DNA from: Candidatus Thorarchaeota archaeon
GTDB taxonomy: Archaea > Asgardarchaeota > Thorarchaeia > Thorarchaeales > Thorarchaeaceae
Assembly: GCA_016840685.1 (NCBI GenBank)
Contig: JAEORX010000003.1
Span: forward strand, 1-59,801
Length of the DNA stretch: 59,801 nucleotides
Direction: 5' to 3'
Shown here piece after piece: positions 26,791-35,109 of this stretch (within the stretch, counting starts at the first letter, position 1; each line of letters opens with the position of its first letter). A program made the position numbers and the translations under genes. The notes under the pieces were generated by a model that searched no databases, was not told where the DNA came from, and saw nothing but the letters and a program-made list of their open reading frames with translations.

Positions 26791-27222
26791 CTATCCTATT
26801 CTACGGCTAGCTTCTAGAGCTTTCTTTGCCATATCTTCGAGGTCCTTCGTAGCTGCAAGAAGACCCAGCGCCTTGTTGTGGACCACTTTGATATTCTTCT
26901 CTTTTGCCCACTGAGCGAGTCCTGTTACGAGAGGTCCTAAGGCGGTCCGAGCCGCTTCAACAGTTCCGACAGCTTTTCCAAGGAGCTCAATGCTATGTTT
27001 CTTCTCCTTTCCAGCCTCAGCAACTCTAAGCCATACAAGTCCATGTATCATATAGAGTGCGTCTAGCATCAGTGTCGGAGACTTTGGATTTTCCTGAACC
27101 TTTTTCAGGAGTCTTTCCTGTCTCTCTTCAAAGACCTCTTTGAAAAGGCTGAATGCCTTCTTATCGTTCCCTTTATCTAGTTCAATAATGCCTTTCTGCA
27201 GTTTTTCATCAGCTTCTGACAA
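26791..27222 (-). CDS. hypothetical helical protein
   Basis: 143 residues from TTG 27222 (reads LSEADEKLQKG), which has CAGGAGTG 6 bases upstream; the frame reaches 27261 but the extra part lies before the ribosome site. It is all helical, rich in Lys and Glu, with TPR-like spacing (GIIELDKGNDKKAFSLFKEV). It ends 34 bases after the convergent MazG-like gene. No function can be assigned. Confidence 0.6.
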   Translation of the reverse strand: MSEADEKLQKGIIELDKGNDKKAFSLFKEVFEERQERLLKKVQENPKSPTLMLDALYMIHGLVWLRVAEAGKEKKHSIELLGKAVGTVEAARTALGPLVTGLAQWAKEKNIKVVHNKALGLLAATKDLEDMAKKALEASRRIG

Positions 27223-27395
27223 TGGAATCACTCCTGACCAATGTCTTAGACGATTGTTCACTGTGTACTAGTCTATTATGAGTTTCTACTTCAGACCCTT
27301 AAAGGCGTGTATTTCCTTAATTATTATAGCTCGCAAGTTTCATATGTTGCTTTGCTTCGCTCATTCAGTCGTACATCTGCTATCGAGGTTGTCAA

Positions 27396-28991
27396 ATGAC
27401 GAAAGACACATTCACATTTCAGGAACTAAAGCGAACCAATCATCGGGAAATTAAGGAGATTCAGGATAAAAAGTTCAGGGCATTTATTCGGTATCAGGTC
27501 TGGCCAAATCATGCTTACTATCGAAAGCTGTTCAAGGATAACAACATTGATCCATTCAATATAACATGCATTGAGGACTGGGCGAAATACAAGATACCAT
27601 TAGTCAAGAAGATAGACTACAGGGACAATCTACAGCAGTTTGTACTAAATCCCACAGAGGTTGATGGCCAACAACGTGAATCTGCTGAAGCAATTGGAAC
27701 TCTAATGAAATATGCAAATGAGGCAGGTCACAAAGATCTTGCGAAATTCATTCGAAATAACGGAGCGAAAGTAAAGCTTAGCCTAGGGAAAGAAGGGGCA
27801 ATGGCTCGTTTAAAGGAAAGAGCGACATATCAATACTCCCCTCTCCAATTTTGGCTAAGCTCCGGGAGAGCCTCTGGATTGCCTTCGCCAGTTTTTCTAA
27901 CTCGTTATGATCATGATCTTCTGTACAAGAATTGTGTGAAAGTTGGTCAAATGGCCGTAGACCCATTTTTAAAAAGCGGATGGGAGTCCTCCAGTATGAA
28001 CCTCTTTCCCTATGCTCCTCATCTTGGTTGGCATGCAGTCAATTTGGGTCTCAGGCAGATGTCTAAGTTCTATGTTGCTACGAGTGCTGGTGGAGCAATT
28101 CCTAGCGAGAGGTTGGTGGAACTAGCTGGTGTATTCAAGGTAAACAGCTTCGCTGGAATGCCAAGCTATCTACGAAACAGGTTCTTTAGATCAATGAAAG
28201 AGGATCAGAATTACAAGGCGCAAGAGAGAAATGTCCTTCTACTCGCTGGTGAAAAAATCTACGAACCTGCTGTCGATGACATGGTCAACACATTGGTTGA
28301 GAAGGGTGCAAAGGAGGTTCGAGTTGTAGGAGGATATGCTTCATCTGAAAGTAAGATATCCTTTGCAGTCCAATGTGATAGACATGGTCCTTATCACAAT
28401 GTATCCCCATTGATGTTAGCTTTTGAACTCGTAAAGTTCAATGAAGATGGAACCTATGATTTCGTCGGTGATGATGAATCTGGTCATATGTGTCTGTTCC
28501 ATCTTGATGGTACAGGAACGGTCTTTGAGGGTTTCTTGCTTGGGGACGTCGCATCACATCAAGAGAAGGGCAAATGTCCCATCTGTGAATTTGATGGTCC
28601 TTTCTTCTGGGACATTGGTAGGACAAATGATGCTCAGGCTCAAATGGACATTATGGGCTTAGCCGAGAAGAAAATCAAAGGGGCTACAGTTAATCTCACA
28701 GCCTTGCGGGAGATGCTCCTTTCAATAAGTCAGGTCGAAGAGATTCAAATCGAGGTCGCAAAGGAAGACATGGCTGATCCGTACAGTATGGATATCTTGA
28801 ATCTCTATGTTGCTCCAAGAGGTCCGGTTTCGGGTGACTACAAATCTCTCATTCACGAGATACAAAAACTGACTAAGACAAACACAGAGGTCACACCTGG
28901 TGTGACAATCATTGGCTTTGAAGAGCTGGTTGAGAAAGCTGGAGGAATGAAGTTCATGGAGATTATTGATAACAGACCCAAGCCTTCATAG
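27396..28991 (+). CDS. AMP-binding/phenylacetate-CoA-ligase-like protein
   Basis: 531 residues. Overall layout follows the PaaK-type adenylate-forming family: an N-terminal VWPNHAYYRKLFKDNNIDPF segment, YSPLQFWLSSGRASGLPSPV at the place of the nucleotide loop, LLLAGEKIYEPAVDDM, VVGGYASSES and a C-terminal subdomain with MGLAEKKIKGATVNLTALRE. PaaK-like proteins convert an aryl or acyl acid plus CoA and ATP to acyl-CoA. The loop here is Gly/Ser-rich but lacks the canonical SSGTTGxP spelling (SSGRASGLP). Substrate unknown. GAGGTTG lies 7 bases before ATG. Confidence 0.8.
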   Translation: MTKDTFTFQELKRTNHREIKEIQDKKFRAFIRYQVWPNHAYYRKLFKDNNIDPFNITCIEDWAKYKIPLVKKIDYRDNLQQFVLNPTEVDGQQRESAEAIGTLMKYANEAGHKDLAKFIRNNGAKVKLSLGKEGAMARLKERATYQYSPLQFWLSSGRASGLPSPVFLTRYDHDLLYKNCVKVGQMAVDPFLKSGWESSSMNLFPYAPHLGWHAVNLGLRQMSKFYVATSAGGAIPSERLVELAGVFKVNSFAGMPSYLRNRFFRSMKEDQNYKAQERNVLLLAGEKIYEPAVDDMVNTLVEKGAKEVRVVGGYASSESKISFAVQCDRHGPYHNVSPLMLAFELVKFNEDGTYDFVGDDESGHMCLFHLDGTGTVFEGFLLGDVASHQEKGKCPICEFDGPFFWDIGRTNDAQAQMDIMGLAEKKIKGATVNLTALREMLLSISQVEEIQIEVAKEDMADPYSMDILNLYVAPRGPVSGDYKSLIHEIQKLTKTNTEVTPGVTIIGFEELVEKAGGMKFMEIIDNRPKPS

Positions 28992-29056
28992 AGCTAGTAT
29001 ATCACGGAGAAAATATAACCAGCTTAGATCTAAAATAAATAGTAGGCGGTTTTCAT

Positions 29057-30004
29057 ATGGCATTTGAGGATCAATTTGGAAGTGACCCCTCTCAACCCAT
29101 GGCTCAGAACTATGCAGTTAGTGCCTCTGGACTTGTATCGAGAACATTGTCACTATGGATTCACAAGCTCGGCCAATACATCATTATTGTTGGTCTTATC
29201 GGTGCTGTAGGCGCAGCAGTTTCTTTTGCGCTACTTTTTGCATTCTTTAACCTCATTGGTGTGTTGAGTGCAGATCCCATCAACTATTTGGTGGGTTTAC
29301 TGTTTGAACCATCTTCCAATTTGACTCTCATAGCTGTGTCATTTGGGTATGCAATCATCATCTTTGTCCTAAATGCCATCATTGGTGGAGCTGCACTCAA
29401 GTTCTCTCTTGATGAGTACAGTGGAACTGGAGGTGATATCAAAGCAAGTTTCTCACACTCAATTGGAAGGACCCCAAGTATCATTGTTGTTCAATTAATC
29501 CTTTCATCTTTGGTAGCTGTTGTTCTTACTCCTGCTACGATACTCACAGCTCGAGCTCTGGAAATGATTGACATTTCTGATCCATCTAATCCCATAATTC
29601 AACCTGGAGCAATGGAGCTATTAATGTCAGCTATGGCGTTGTTCATAGTGGGTGGGATTATCCTGTTCTATCTCCAAGTCAGGTTTGTTCCAACATTAGC
29701 AATTATTATCAGCACGGATCTATCGGCAATCGACTCCTTGAAGAGATCCTGGGAGATCACCAGTGGTAATTTTATGCATGTCTTTGGAGGTCTGATACTT
29801 GTCAATCTAGTAATAATAGCTTTAGGCATCGTTTTGAGTTTTGGTGTGTCTTTAACCCTCTTACCCGATTCCTATCGTTATGTGATTGAATCAATAGTTA
29901 CTCCTCTTCTATTTGGTGCGATAAGCTACATCTTTTCGGTAGTACTCTATAAAGACCTGCTAGCAAGATCAGGTTCCTCTAGTCTAGATGAGTTGATGCT
30001 ATGA
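29057..30004 (+). CDS. multi-pass membrane protein (DUF7847/GdpP-domain-like)
   Basis: 315 residues. Six hydrophobic segments are visible (about residues 38-66, 85-113, 139-163, 190-212, 240-265 and 275-297). The cytosolic-looking segment AIDSLKRSWEITSGNFMHVF is the hallmark of the glycerophosphoryl-diester-phosphodiesterase membrane-domain family and related archaeal DUF7847 proteins. Role unknown. A pyrimidine-rich stretch of about 90 bases follows and probably ends transcription from both converging genes. Confidence 0.75.
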   Translation: MAFEDQFGSDPSQPMAQNYAVSASGLVSRTLSLWIHKLGQYIIIVGLIGAVGAAVSFALLFAFFNLIGVLSADPINYLVGLLFEPSSNLTLIAVSFGYAIIIFVLNAIIGGAALKFSLDEYSGTGGDIKASFSHSIGRTPSIIVVQLILSSLVAVVLTPATILTARALEMIDISDPSNPIIQPGAMELLMSAMALFIVGGIILFYLQVRFVPTLAIIISTDLSAIDSLKRSWEITSGNFMHVFGGLILVNLVIIALGIVLSFGVSLTLLPDSYRYVIESIVTPLLFGAISYIFSVVLYKDLLARSGSSSLDELML

Positions 30005-30095
30005 AGGGAGATTAATTAGAAGAGTCTCTTTCTACTTCTCTCTTCACTCTGTCTAAAAGGGTAAGAACTTGAAGGGTTAAATTTCTCTGTTTGCA

Positions 30096-31427
30096 TCATT
30101 TTAGGTTATGTTTCTTCACGAACTCAGTCAAAACGTCTTCAAGATTTGGTCTTCCAATCTCCTGCAAATCATATCGTACTCTAACATTTGGCTTGTCGAT
30201 TTTGATGACTCGGTTCAGATCAATGGGTGTCCCTATGACAACTGCATCGACATCTGATTTATTTATTGTCTTCTGGAGTTCTTCCATCTGCGTCTTACCA
30301 TAGCCCATTGCAGGTAGTACATCCTCGAGGTGTGAGTATTTCTCGAAGGTTTCCTCAATACTTCCCACTGCAAATGGTCTTGGATCAACTATAATTGCCC
30401 CTGCTTTTCTTGCGGCAATATATCCTGCGCCATAAGGCATATCGCCATGAGTGACAGTTGGTCCATCTTCCACCACAATGACACGCCTTCCCCTAATTTT
30501 TGCCATATCGTCAATGGTCAGTGGTGAGGCTGCATCAACTATTGTAGCATTAGGGTTCACCATCATTGTATTCTCTCTTACCTCTTCAACATCGTCATAG
30601 TCTGCTGTGTCTATCTTGTTAATAACGACTACATCTGCCATTCGGAGATTTGTTTCTCCTGGGTAGTAGCTTATCTCATGACCTGGTCTATGAGGATCAG
30701 TAATAACAATCAGAAGATCTGGTTTGTAGAATGGGAAATCATTGTTCCCACCATCCCAAGTGATAACATCCGCCTCATTCTCAGCCTGCTCGAGAATCTT
30801 GCCATAATCAACTCCTGCATAGAGTGTTACTCCCATGTTTATCATAGGTTCGTACTCTTCTCGTTCCTCGATTGTGCACCGATACTTGTCCATGTCCTCA
30901 AGCTTCTCATACCTCTGAGCAATCTGTGTAGTGAGATCTGGGTCATATGGCATTGGATGCCTTATGTTGACAGGTTTGAGTCCCATATCAACGAGAATCT
31001 GATTGACTCGCCTTGAAGTCTGACTCTTCCCACACCCAGTCCGAACTGCGCACACTGCAATTACTGGTTTCTTACTTCTTATCATCGTGGTGTCGGGACC
31101 CATGAGTCTCATGTCCGGTCCCAGACTATTGACCCATGCAATCTTGTGACCTACAACCTCGTATGGTAAGTCTGAGTAGGCTAAGATGCATTGTTCTACT
31201 CCATGTTCCTTAATGAGCTCAGGTAACTTTTCCTCAGGATGTATTTTGATACCCTTTGGGTAGAGAGGACCTGAGAGTTCAGGTGGGTAGATTCTATCAC
31301 CTATACCCGGTATCTGTTCTGCAGTGAATGCAACTACCTCGTAGCTTTCATTGTTTCTGAATGCTACATTGAAGTTGTGAAAATCCCTTCCGGCTGCACC
31401 CATTATGATTATCTTTGTCTTACTCAT
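30096..31427 (-). CDS. cyclic 2,3-diphosphoglycerate synthetase family GTPase/ATPase
   Basis: 443 residues. A P-loop VCAVRTGCGKSQTSRRVNQI occurs near residue 126, followed by DVITWDGGNNDFPFYKPDLL, VVINKIDTADYDDVEE and IVVEDGPTVTHGDMPYGAGY. This is the COG2403/cDPG synthetase family. The founding enzyme closes 2,3-diphosphoglycerate to the cyclic form, a thermoprotectant in some methanogens, but homologues are widespread and many lack that role. Start chosen at the second of two ATGs behind GGAGTGGAG. Divergent from the E2F-like gene across a 336-base region. Confidence 0.85.
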   Translation of the reverse strand: MSKTKIIIMGAAGRDFHNFNVAFRNNESYEVVAFTAEQIPGIGDRIYPPELSGPLYPKGIKIHPEEKLPELIKEHGVEQCILAYSDLPYEVVGHKIAWVNSLGPDMRLMGPDTTMIRSKKPVIAVCAVRTGCGKSQTSRRVNQILVDMGLKPVNIRHPMPYDPDLTTQIAQRYEKLEDMDKYRCTIEEREEYEPMINMGVTLYAGVDYGKILEQAENEADVITWDGGNNDFPFYKPDLLIVITDPHRPGHEISYYPGETNLRMADVVVINKIDTADYDDVEEVRENTMMVNPNATIVDAASPLTIDDMAKIRGRRVIVVEDGPTVTHGDMPYGAGYIAARKAGAIIVDPRPFAVGSIEETFEKYSHLEDVLPAMGYGKTQMEELQKTINKSDVDAVVIGTPIDLNRVIKIDKPNVRVRYDLQEIGRPNLEDVLTEFVKKHNLK

Positions 31428-31527
31428 CATTTCTCCACTCCAGACTCGGGTGGTTAGTGAGTTCTCGAACTTTTATGCCGCGTTAAATAATATCTGGTCT
31501 AGTCATATAGAATAGGGGCAGATACAT

Positions 31528-31568
31528 GTCTCCAAAATTTTGGAGACTGCATCGAATAATGCAGTCTC
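31528..31568. promoter_or_regulatory. overlapping palindrome and hairpin followed by T-run
   Basis: GTCTCCAAAATTTTGGAGAC (31528-31547) is a perfect 20-bp palindrome. Its right end GAGAC is also the start of a second element: GAGACTGCA (31543-31551) and TGCAGTCTC (31560-31568), a perfect 9-bp stem with an 8-base loop, followed by TCATTTTTCG. The two cannot form as RNA hairpins at once, which is the geometry of an attenuator; as DNA the palindrome may be a dimer-binding operator. Confidence 0.5.
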
Positions 31569-31664
31569 TCATTTTTCGAAAGATACTCGGAGGAGTTTAC
31601 TAGATTCCTTAAATCTTGCATGAATGTAGTATGTACGTAATACCTTTGATATACCACAATGAAT

Positions 31665-31700
31665 CCGTATAATGGGCAAATTACAAACCCATATATACGG
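31665..31700. promoter_or_regulatory. inverted repeat upstream of E2F-like gene
   Basis: CCGTATAATGGG (31665-31676) and CCCATATATACGG (31688-31700) are inverted arms with one extra base and 11 bases between. The right arm includes ATATATA, which could serve as a TATA element about 25-35 bases before the 31713-31731 region. It is a candidate operator overlapping the promoter of the E2F-like gene. Confidence 0.4.
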
Positions 31701-31712
31701 GAACAGACAAAT

Positions 31713-31766
31713 ATGGTGGAACGTGCTCTGATGAGCAAGCTGCCGGATTTCAAGTGGGGTGCATAG
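31713..31766 (+). other. 17-codon frame in register with, and abutting, the E2F-like gene
   Basis: ATG 31713 opens a frame reading MVERALMSKLPDFKWGA and closes at TAG 31764-31766. The TTG start of the E2F-like gene is the very next codon in the same frame. It may be a leader peptide, an original N-terminus cut by a CAG-to-TAG change, a readthrough site, or chance. TAG is an ordinary stop elsewhere in this window. Confidence 0.3.
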
Positions 31767-32318
31767 TTGAAGCTAGTCGACCTGGCCAGGGAGTCAGTCA
31801 GGGTTCTGAAGGAGTGTGGTAGTGAGGGCATAAGGAGTGATATCCTGGCTGAACTATTAGACACTCCAAAGCGAAGAGTGTATGATATCATCGCTGTTCT
31901 AAAAGCGTTAGATCAAGTGAGTACAACACGGAAATTTGATGGTACCATCGTAAAATGGGTTGATAAAACCAAAGACTTTGTTTCCCGTGAATCCTATGAC
32001 ACTGTGAAAATGCAGCTTGATCAAGAGAGTACTGAGAGAAAGGATCTGCAAGTCCAAGTGGCTGAACTAAAGGAGCAGGTGCGAATATCAAAGATCAAAC
32101 TCCGTCGAGAAACAACAGCAGTTGAATCATCAGACAAAATGGAGTTTAATACTACTCAGCTCCGAGTTCGGGCGCTCTCAAGCAATGGCATCAAGAGTGT
32201 GAAGCACTCTGGAGTGGAAGTGCGAATTGAAACCCATGAGGCTGGCATGGTTGTTGATCCTACAGAAATCGAAGTTGATGAGAAGAAGGCACTAGTCACA
32301 AAGCTCCAACGAATCTAA
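31767..32318 (+). CDS. E2F/DP-like winged-helix protein with coiled coil
   Basis: 183 residues from TTG 31767 with GGGGTG 5 bases upstream. Residues 3-68 form a winged helix: the recognition helix reads DTPKRRVYDIIAVLKALDQV, matching the RRxYDI-x-NVL signature by which E2F and DP factors touch DNA, and the wing FDGTIVKWVDK matches the E2F NxIxW strand. A coiled coil follows (about residues 75-115, VKMQLDQESTERKDLQVQVA), as in E2F/DP dimers. The C-terminal 60 residues are beta-rich and unassigned. In eukaryotes these factors control cell-cycle genes; here only DNA binding and dimerisation are inferred. Confidence 0.8.
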   Translation: MKLVDLARESVRVLKECGSEGIRSDILAELLDTPKRRVYDIIAVLKALDQVSTTRKFDGTIVKWVDKTKDFVSRESYDTVKMQLDQESTERKDLQVQVAELKEQVRISKIKLRRETTAVESSDKMEFNTTQLRVRALSSNGIKSVKHSGVEVRIETHEAGMVVDPTEIEVDEKKALVTKLQRI

Positions 32319-32324
32319 GTAATT

Positions 32325-32714
32325 TTATTCTGCATATCGAATTATGACAAGACTTCCTCGTCTTACCTGTTTCAATCCATCGAGCTCTGATTCATCTGAT
32401 GTTACTTTTCCAATCACATTGACTTGGCTGAAGGTTCGTTTATCACTGAGATAGATGTCTAGTGAATCTCCTAGGGGCTGATAGGCTATGTCCGCTTTCT
32501 TAACCTCGTTCGTTGGCTTTGCATTGCCCTTGGAGATACCCAAAGTAATTTTCATCTCATCTTTCATTAAGGCTGTCCTTCCTTCAAAAGGAAGTCTGGA
32601 CTTGATCTCTTCTACAATGAGTGGGGCATAGATTCTATTTATGAAACCCTTGAGTACAAAGTCACCTTCGAAAACGAATTCAATCTGAAGATCGGTATCA
32701 CTCATGTCGTCCAT
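32325..32714 (-). CDS. cyclophilin-like fold protein (DUF369/PF04126 type)
   Basis: About 130 residues from ATG 32714; ATG 32705 is an alternative. The segment RLPFEGRTALMKDEMKITLG, then EVKKADIAYQPLGDSLDIYL and NVIGKVTSDESELDGLKQVR, follows the cyclophilin-like family typified by TM1367. These are small beta-barrels without proven prolyl isomerase activity. It is convergent with the E2F-like gene (6 bases apart) and divergent from the vWA gene, whose start is only about 40 bases away. Confidence 0.75.
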   Translation of the reverse strand: MDDMSDTDLQIEFVFEGDFVLKGFINRIYAPLIVEEIKSRLPFEGRTALMKDEMKITLGISKGNAKPTNEVKKADIAYQPLGDSLDIYLSDKRTFSQVNVIGKVTSDESELDGLKQVRRGSLVIIRYAE

Positions 32715-32753
32715 ATTTTTACATCCATAAAGGCTCCTAAAATTTCCTATGCT

Positions 32754-33935
32754 TTGCAGCAAAGCCTTAATTGGGCACGAACAAAGTTTGACAAGGAGAG
32801 GATTCGGCTGGCCTCCACCAAGTTAGACGTTGCATTTGTAGTTGATACAACTGGTTCAATGAAGGATGATATTCAGGCTGTTAAAGACAGTCTATTCGAG
32901 ATTGTGGACCATGTCACACGACGAACTGAGGGGTTGGAGATTCGTTTTGGCATAGTGTCTTATCGCGATCATCCACCTCAGGACAGAACATATGTCACCA
33001 AGGTTTTTGATTTCAGTGAGAAGATAAAACAAGTCCACAAACAGATTTCAGATTTAAGACCCTCTGAAGGAGGAGACACGCCAGAGGCTGTCGCAGATGG
33101 TCTCTTCGATGCTAGGACAAGACTCTCTTGGGAACGCGATGCATACAAAGTGCTTCTTCTTGTGGGGGATGCACCTCCTCATGGTAAACGATACAATAGC
33201 ATAGGTGATGATTACTTTCCAGAGGGGTGTCCAAAGGGACATGACCCAATACAGGAGGTTAGACAGCTTCGAAGTGATTTTGGAAGTACTGTTTTCATTT
33301 TTGTCTGTGGCTGCAACCCTCTTGTTGAGGAGTCCTTCAGGAAAATCGCATCATCTGTCGAAGATGGAAAATACTATTCTCTTCTTGAGGCGCATCAACT
33401 ACCAGAAGCAATATTGCAAATCCTCGAAGGTGTAAGTGATCTTATAGAAGCTGACAGAAAGGTCCTTGCTTTCTACGAACTAAACGATGGTACCTTTGAT
33501 ATGGGTGAAGCAGCCTCAGCCCTGTCCATGGAGCTACGAGCACTTAAGACATCACTTTCCCGGCTTCTTGAGCTTGGTAGGATAGCACGGTGGCCAAAAG
33601 GAAGACCTCTATCAGCTTCACAAATGGGGCTCACTGTTGAACTTGGAGAGGTCCCTAACAATATAGTGGCTGGAAAAGCATTCAACTACTCTATTAGGGT
33701 GAAAAATCCAAGCTCAACTATAGTCAGCATACGTGTCATAGCTTCTTTGATTACCTCTGAAGGTGTTTCTGAAGTGACCAATGAGCTTCATGATATTGGT
33801 TCAAGAGCTGACAAGAAACTAGAGTTAAAACTAGTCCCGATGACAGATACCAAGGGAAAGGCGAGCTTGAGAATAGAGGTGTTTTATGGCTCGCGTTCAA
33901 TTGCCACTGAGATATACACTACTCGTATCTATTGA
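32754..33935 (+). CDS. vWA domain protein with winged-helix and Ig-like C-terminal parts
   Basis: 393 residues from TTG 32754, the only start before the fold begins; no ribosome site is seen. Residues 20-220 are a von Willebrand A domain with the MIDAS motif DTTGSM (Asp31, Thr33, Ser35) and GGDTPEAVADGL, which supplies the further Thr. Residues about 235-285 look like a winged helix (ALSMELRALKTSLSRLLELG). The last ~110 residues are a beta-sandwich resembling Ig-like domains (NYSIRVKNPSSTIVSIRVIA). It is the first gene of a set that overlaps the next by 50 bases. Likely a metal-dependent protein-binding scaffold. Confidence 0.82.
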   Translation: MQQSLNWARTKFDKERIRLASTKLDVAFVVDTTGSMKDDIQAVKDSLFEIVDHVTRRTEGLEIRFGIVSYRDHPPQDRTYVTKVFDFSEKIKQVHKQISDLRPSEGGDTPEAVADGLFDARTRLSWERDAYKVLLLVGDAPPHGKRYNSIGDDYFPEGCPKGHDPIQEVRQLRSDFGSTVFIFVCGCNPLVEESFRKIASSVEDGKYYSLLEAHQLPEAILQILEGVSDLIEADRKVLAFYELNDGTFDMGEAASALSMELRALKTSLSRLLELGRIARWPKGRPLSASQMGLTVELGEVPNNIVAGKAFNYSIRVKNPSSTIVSIRVIASLITSEGVSEVTNELHDIGSRADKKLELKLVPMTDTKGKASLRIEVFYGSRSIATEIYTTRIY

Positions 33936-35109
33936 TGGAGGACTTCTATTGATTCTTCGGGCAAAACAAGGAAGAAATCAACAGGGTCTATGTTTTGTTC
34001 CATCAGAGGTATTTGACTCAATCATTAAAGTATGTGAACTACAAACTGAATCCAAATCTCTTCTTGTTGACATTAGGTGTTCTGACAAAGTTCCCGAGGG
34101 GGCTATCATTCTTGATTCTCGAATTTATCAGATTCTTGCTTGCGATGATGAAGAAGAAATTTCTGTGATTGGTAAAAACGAGGAGATTCCGACGTGTATC
34201 GAACTTCATCTCGGAGTTGTTTCAAAACGCAGTGTTAGGAATGACCAGCTTGCCCAAGCCATTTCAAAAAGGATTGATGATTTCAAAGATTACTTTGAAG
34301 GCTTGATATTTAGGCAGGGACAGAGAATCAACATAGATGATTTGGGGATTAGTTTTGAACTAAGGTCTTTGAGTCCGATAAGTTCTGTTTCGGGCTCAGC
34401 AAGAATTCATTGGAAAAAACTCCTCAAAATACATCTCGATGTAATTGAGTCCAAAGCAAGTAACTTCTATTTTATAGTCGAAGTGGCTGCAGCTACACAG
34501 ATTGCGGATGTTAAGGCGTTTGGGGATGATGGCGGGAGTTATCATATCACACGTCATCAGGCTATCCTAGAATCATTGGATTCAATTGAGAAACATTTTG
34601 ATGTCCAGAGTAGCAATGCATGGTTTTCTGGAATTCTGTTCTCAGATGAAGTGTGTCCCTACATCACCTATGATTCACAAACCGGTGAAGAAACTGAGAT
34701 CACCCCTCTGTACTCGCCATCGCTTATGAAAGCATTTAGAAATTGGCTCGGTCAGTCTGTTAATGAGCATAAGAACAAACCATCGAACATTGGAGCTGCA
34801 TTGAGATATGCATCTGATATGGTACAACTTCTGAATGAGAAGAATGGACTACCTAGCATTATCATCCTATTTTCGAGTGGTATATTTTCAACCGGAAAAA
34901 ATCCAGTAAAGGTGGCACAAATGGTTCTTAGCGGTCTACCAGTCAAAATTCTTTGTATTTCAGTGGGTGAGGATTCCACAACAGACATTATGGAAGCAAT
35001 TGCTAAACATACCGATGGAACGATGATCCATTTGAATAGAACTGATAGAACGAGTCTAATTGTAGATACACTCAATATCATGACAGGACAGGGTGATGTT
35101 GATGGGTAA
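33886..35109 (+). CDS. double-psi-barrel plus degenerate vWA protein
   Basis: 407 residues. ATG 33886 has AGAGGTG 6 bases upstream, so the 50-base overlap with the previous gene is believable. The N-terminal ~100 residues (FVPSEVFDSIIKVCELQ, then PEGAIILDSRIYQILACDDE) resemble the Cdc48 N-terminal double-psi barrel. The C-terminal half follows a vWA fold (AALRYASDMVQLLNEKNGLP, then SIIILFSSGIFSTGKNPVKV), but the MIDAS strand reads VEVAAATQIADVKAFG with no DxSxS. Probably a non-metal vWA partner of the neighbouring vWA proteins. Next gene overlaps by 8 bases. Confidence 0.68.
   Translation: MARVQLPLRYTLLVSIDGGLLLILRAKQGRNQQGLCFVPSEVFDSIIKVCELQTESKSLLVDIRCSDKVPEGAIILDSRIYQILACDDEEEISVIGKNEEIPTCIELHLGVVSKRSVRNDQLAQAISKRIDDFKDYFEGLIFRQGQRINIDDLGISFELRSLSPISSVSGSARIHWKKLLKIHLDVIESKASNFYFIVEVAAATQIADVKAFGDDGGSYHITRHQAILESLDSIEKHFDVQSSNAWFSGILFSDEVCPYITYDSQTGEETEITPLYSPSLMKAFRNWLGQSVNEHKNKPSNIGAALRYASDMVQLLNEKNGLPSIIILFSSGIFSTGKNPVKVAQMVLSGLPVKILCISVGEDSTTDIMEAIAKHTDGTMIHLNRTDRTSLIVDTLNIMTGQGDVDG

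Larger units (their letters stand above)
31431..31766. other. intergenic region with nested inverted repeats
   Basis: This 336-base stretch separates the cDPG synthetase family gene (leftward) from the E2F-like gene (rightward). It holds no convincing long gene. It does hold a 20-bp palindrome overlapping a hairpin, a second inverted repeat and a 17-codon frame ending next to the E2F-like start, each listed separately. A GGAGGAG at 31589-31595 has no start codon at useful distance. Confidence 0.6.

Noticed and set aside
31528-31568. Simple intrinsic terminator of an upstream plus-strand gene
   Set aside because: No plus-strand gene ends nearby; the hairpins lie in a divergent promoter region, so a regulatory reading fits better.
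31499-31891. 130-codon minus-strand frame over the E2F-like start and leader
   Set aside because: It would erase the ribosome site and N-terminus of a clearly recognisable winged-helix gene, crosses the palindromes and has no family resemblance.
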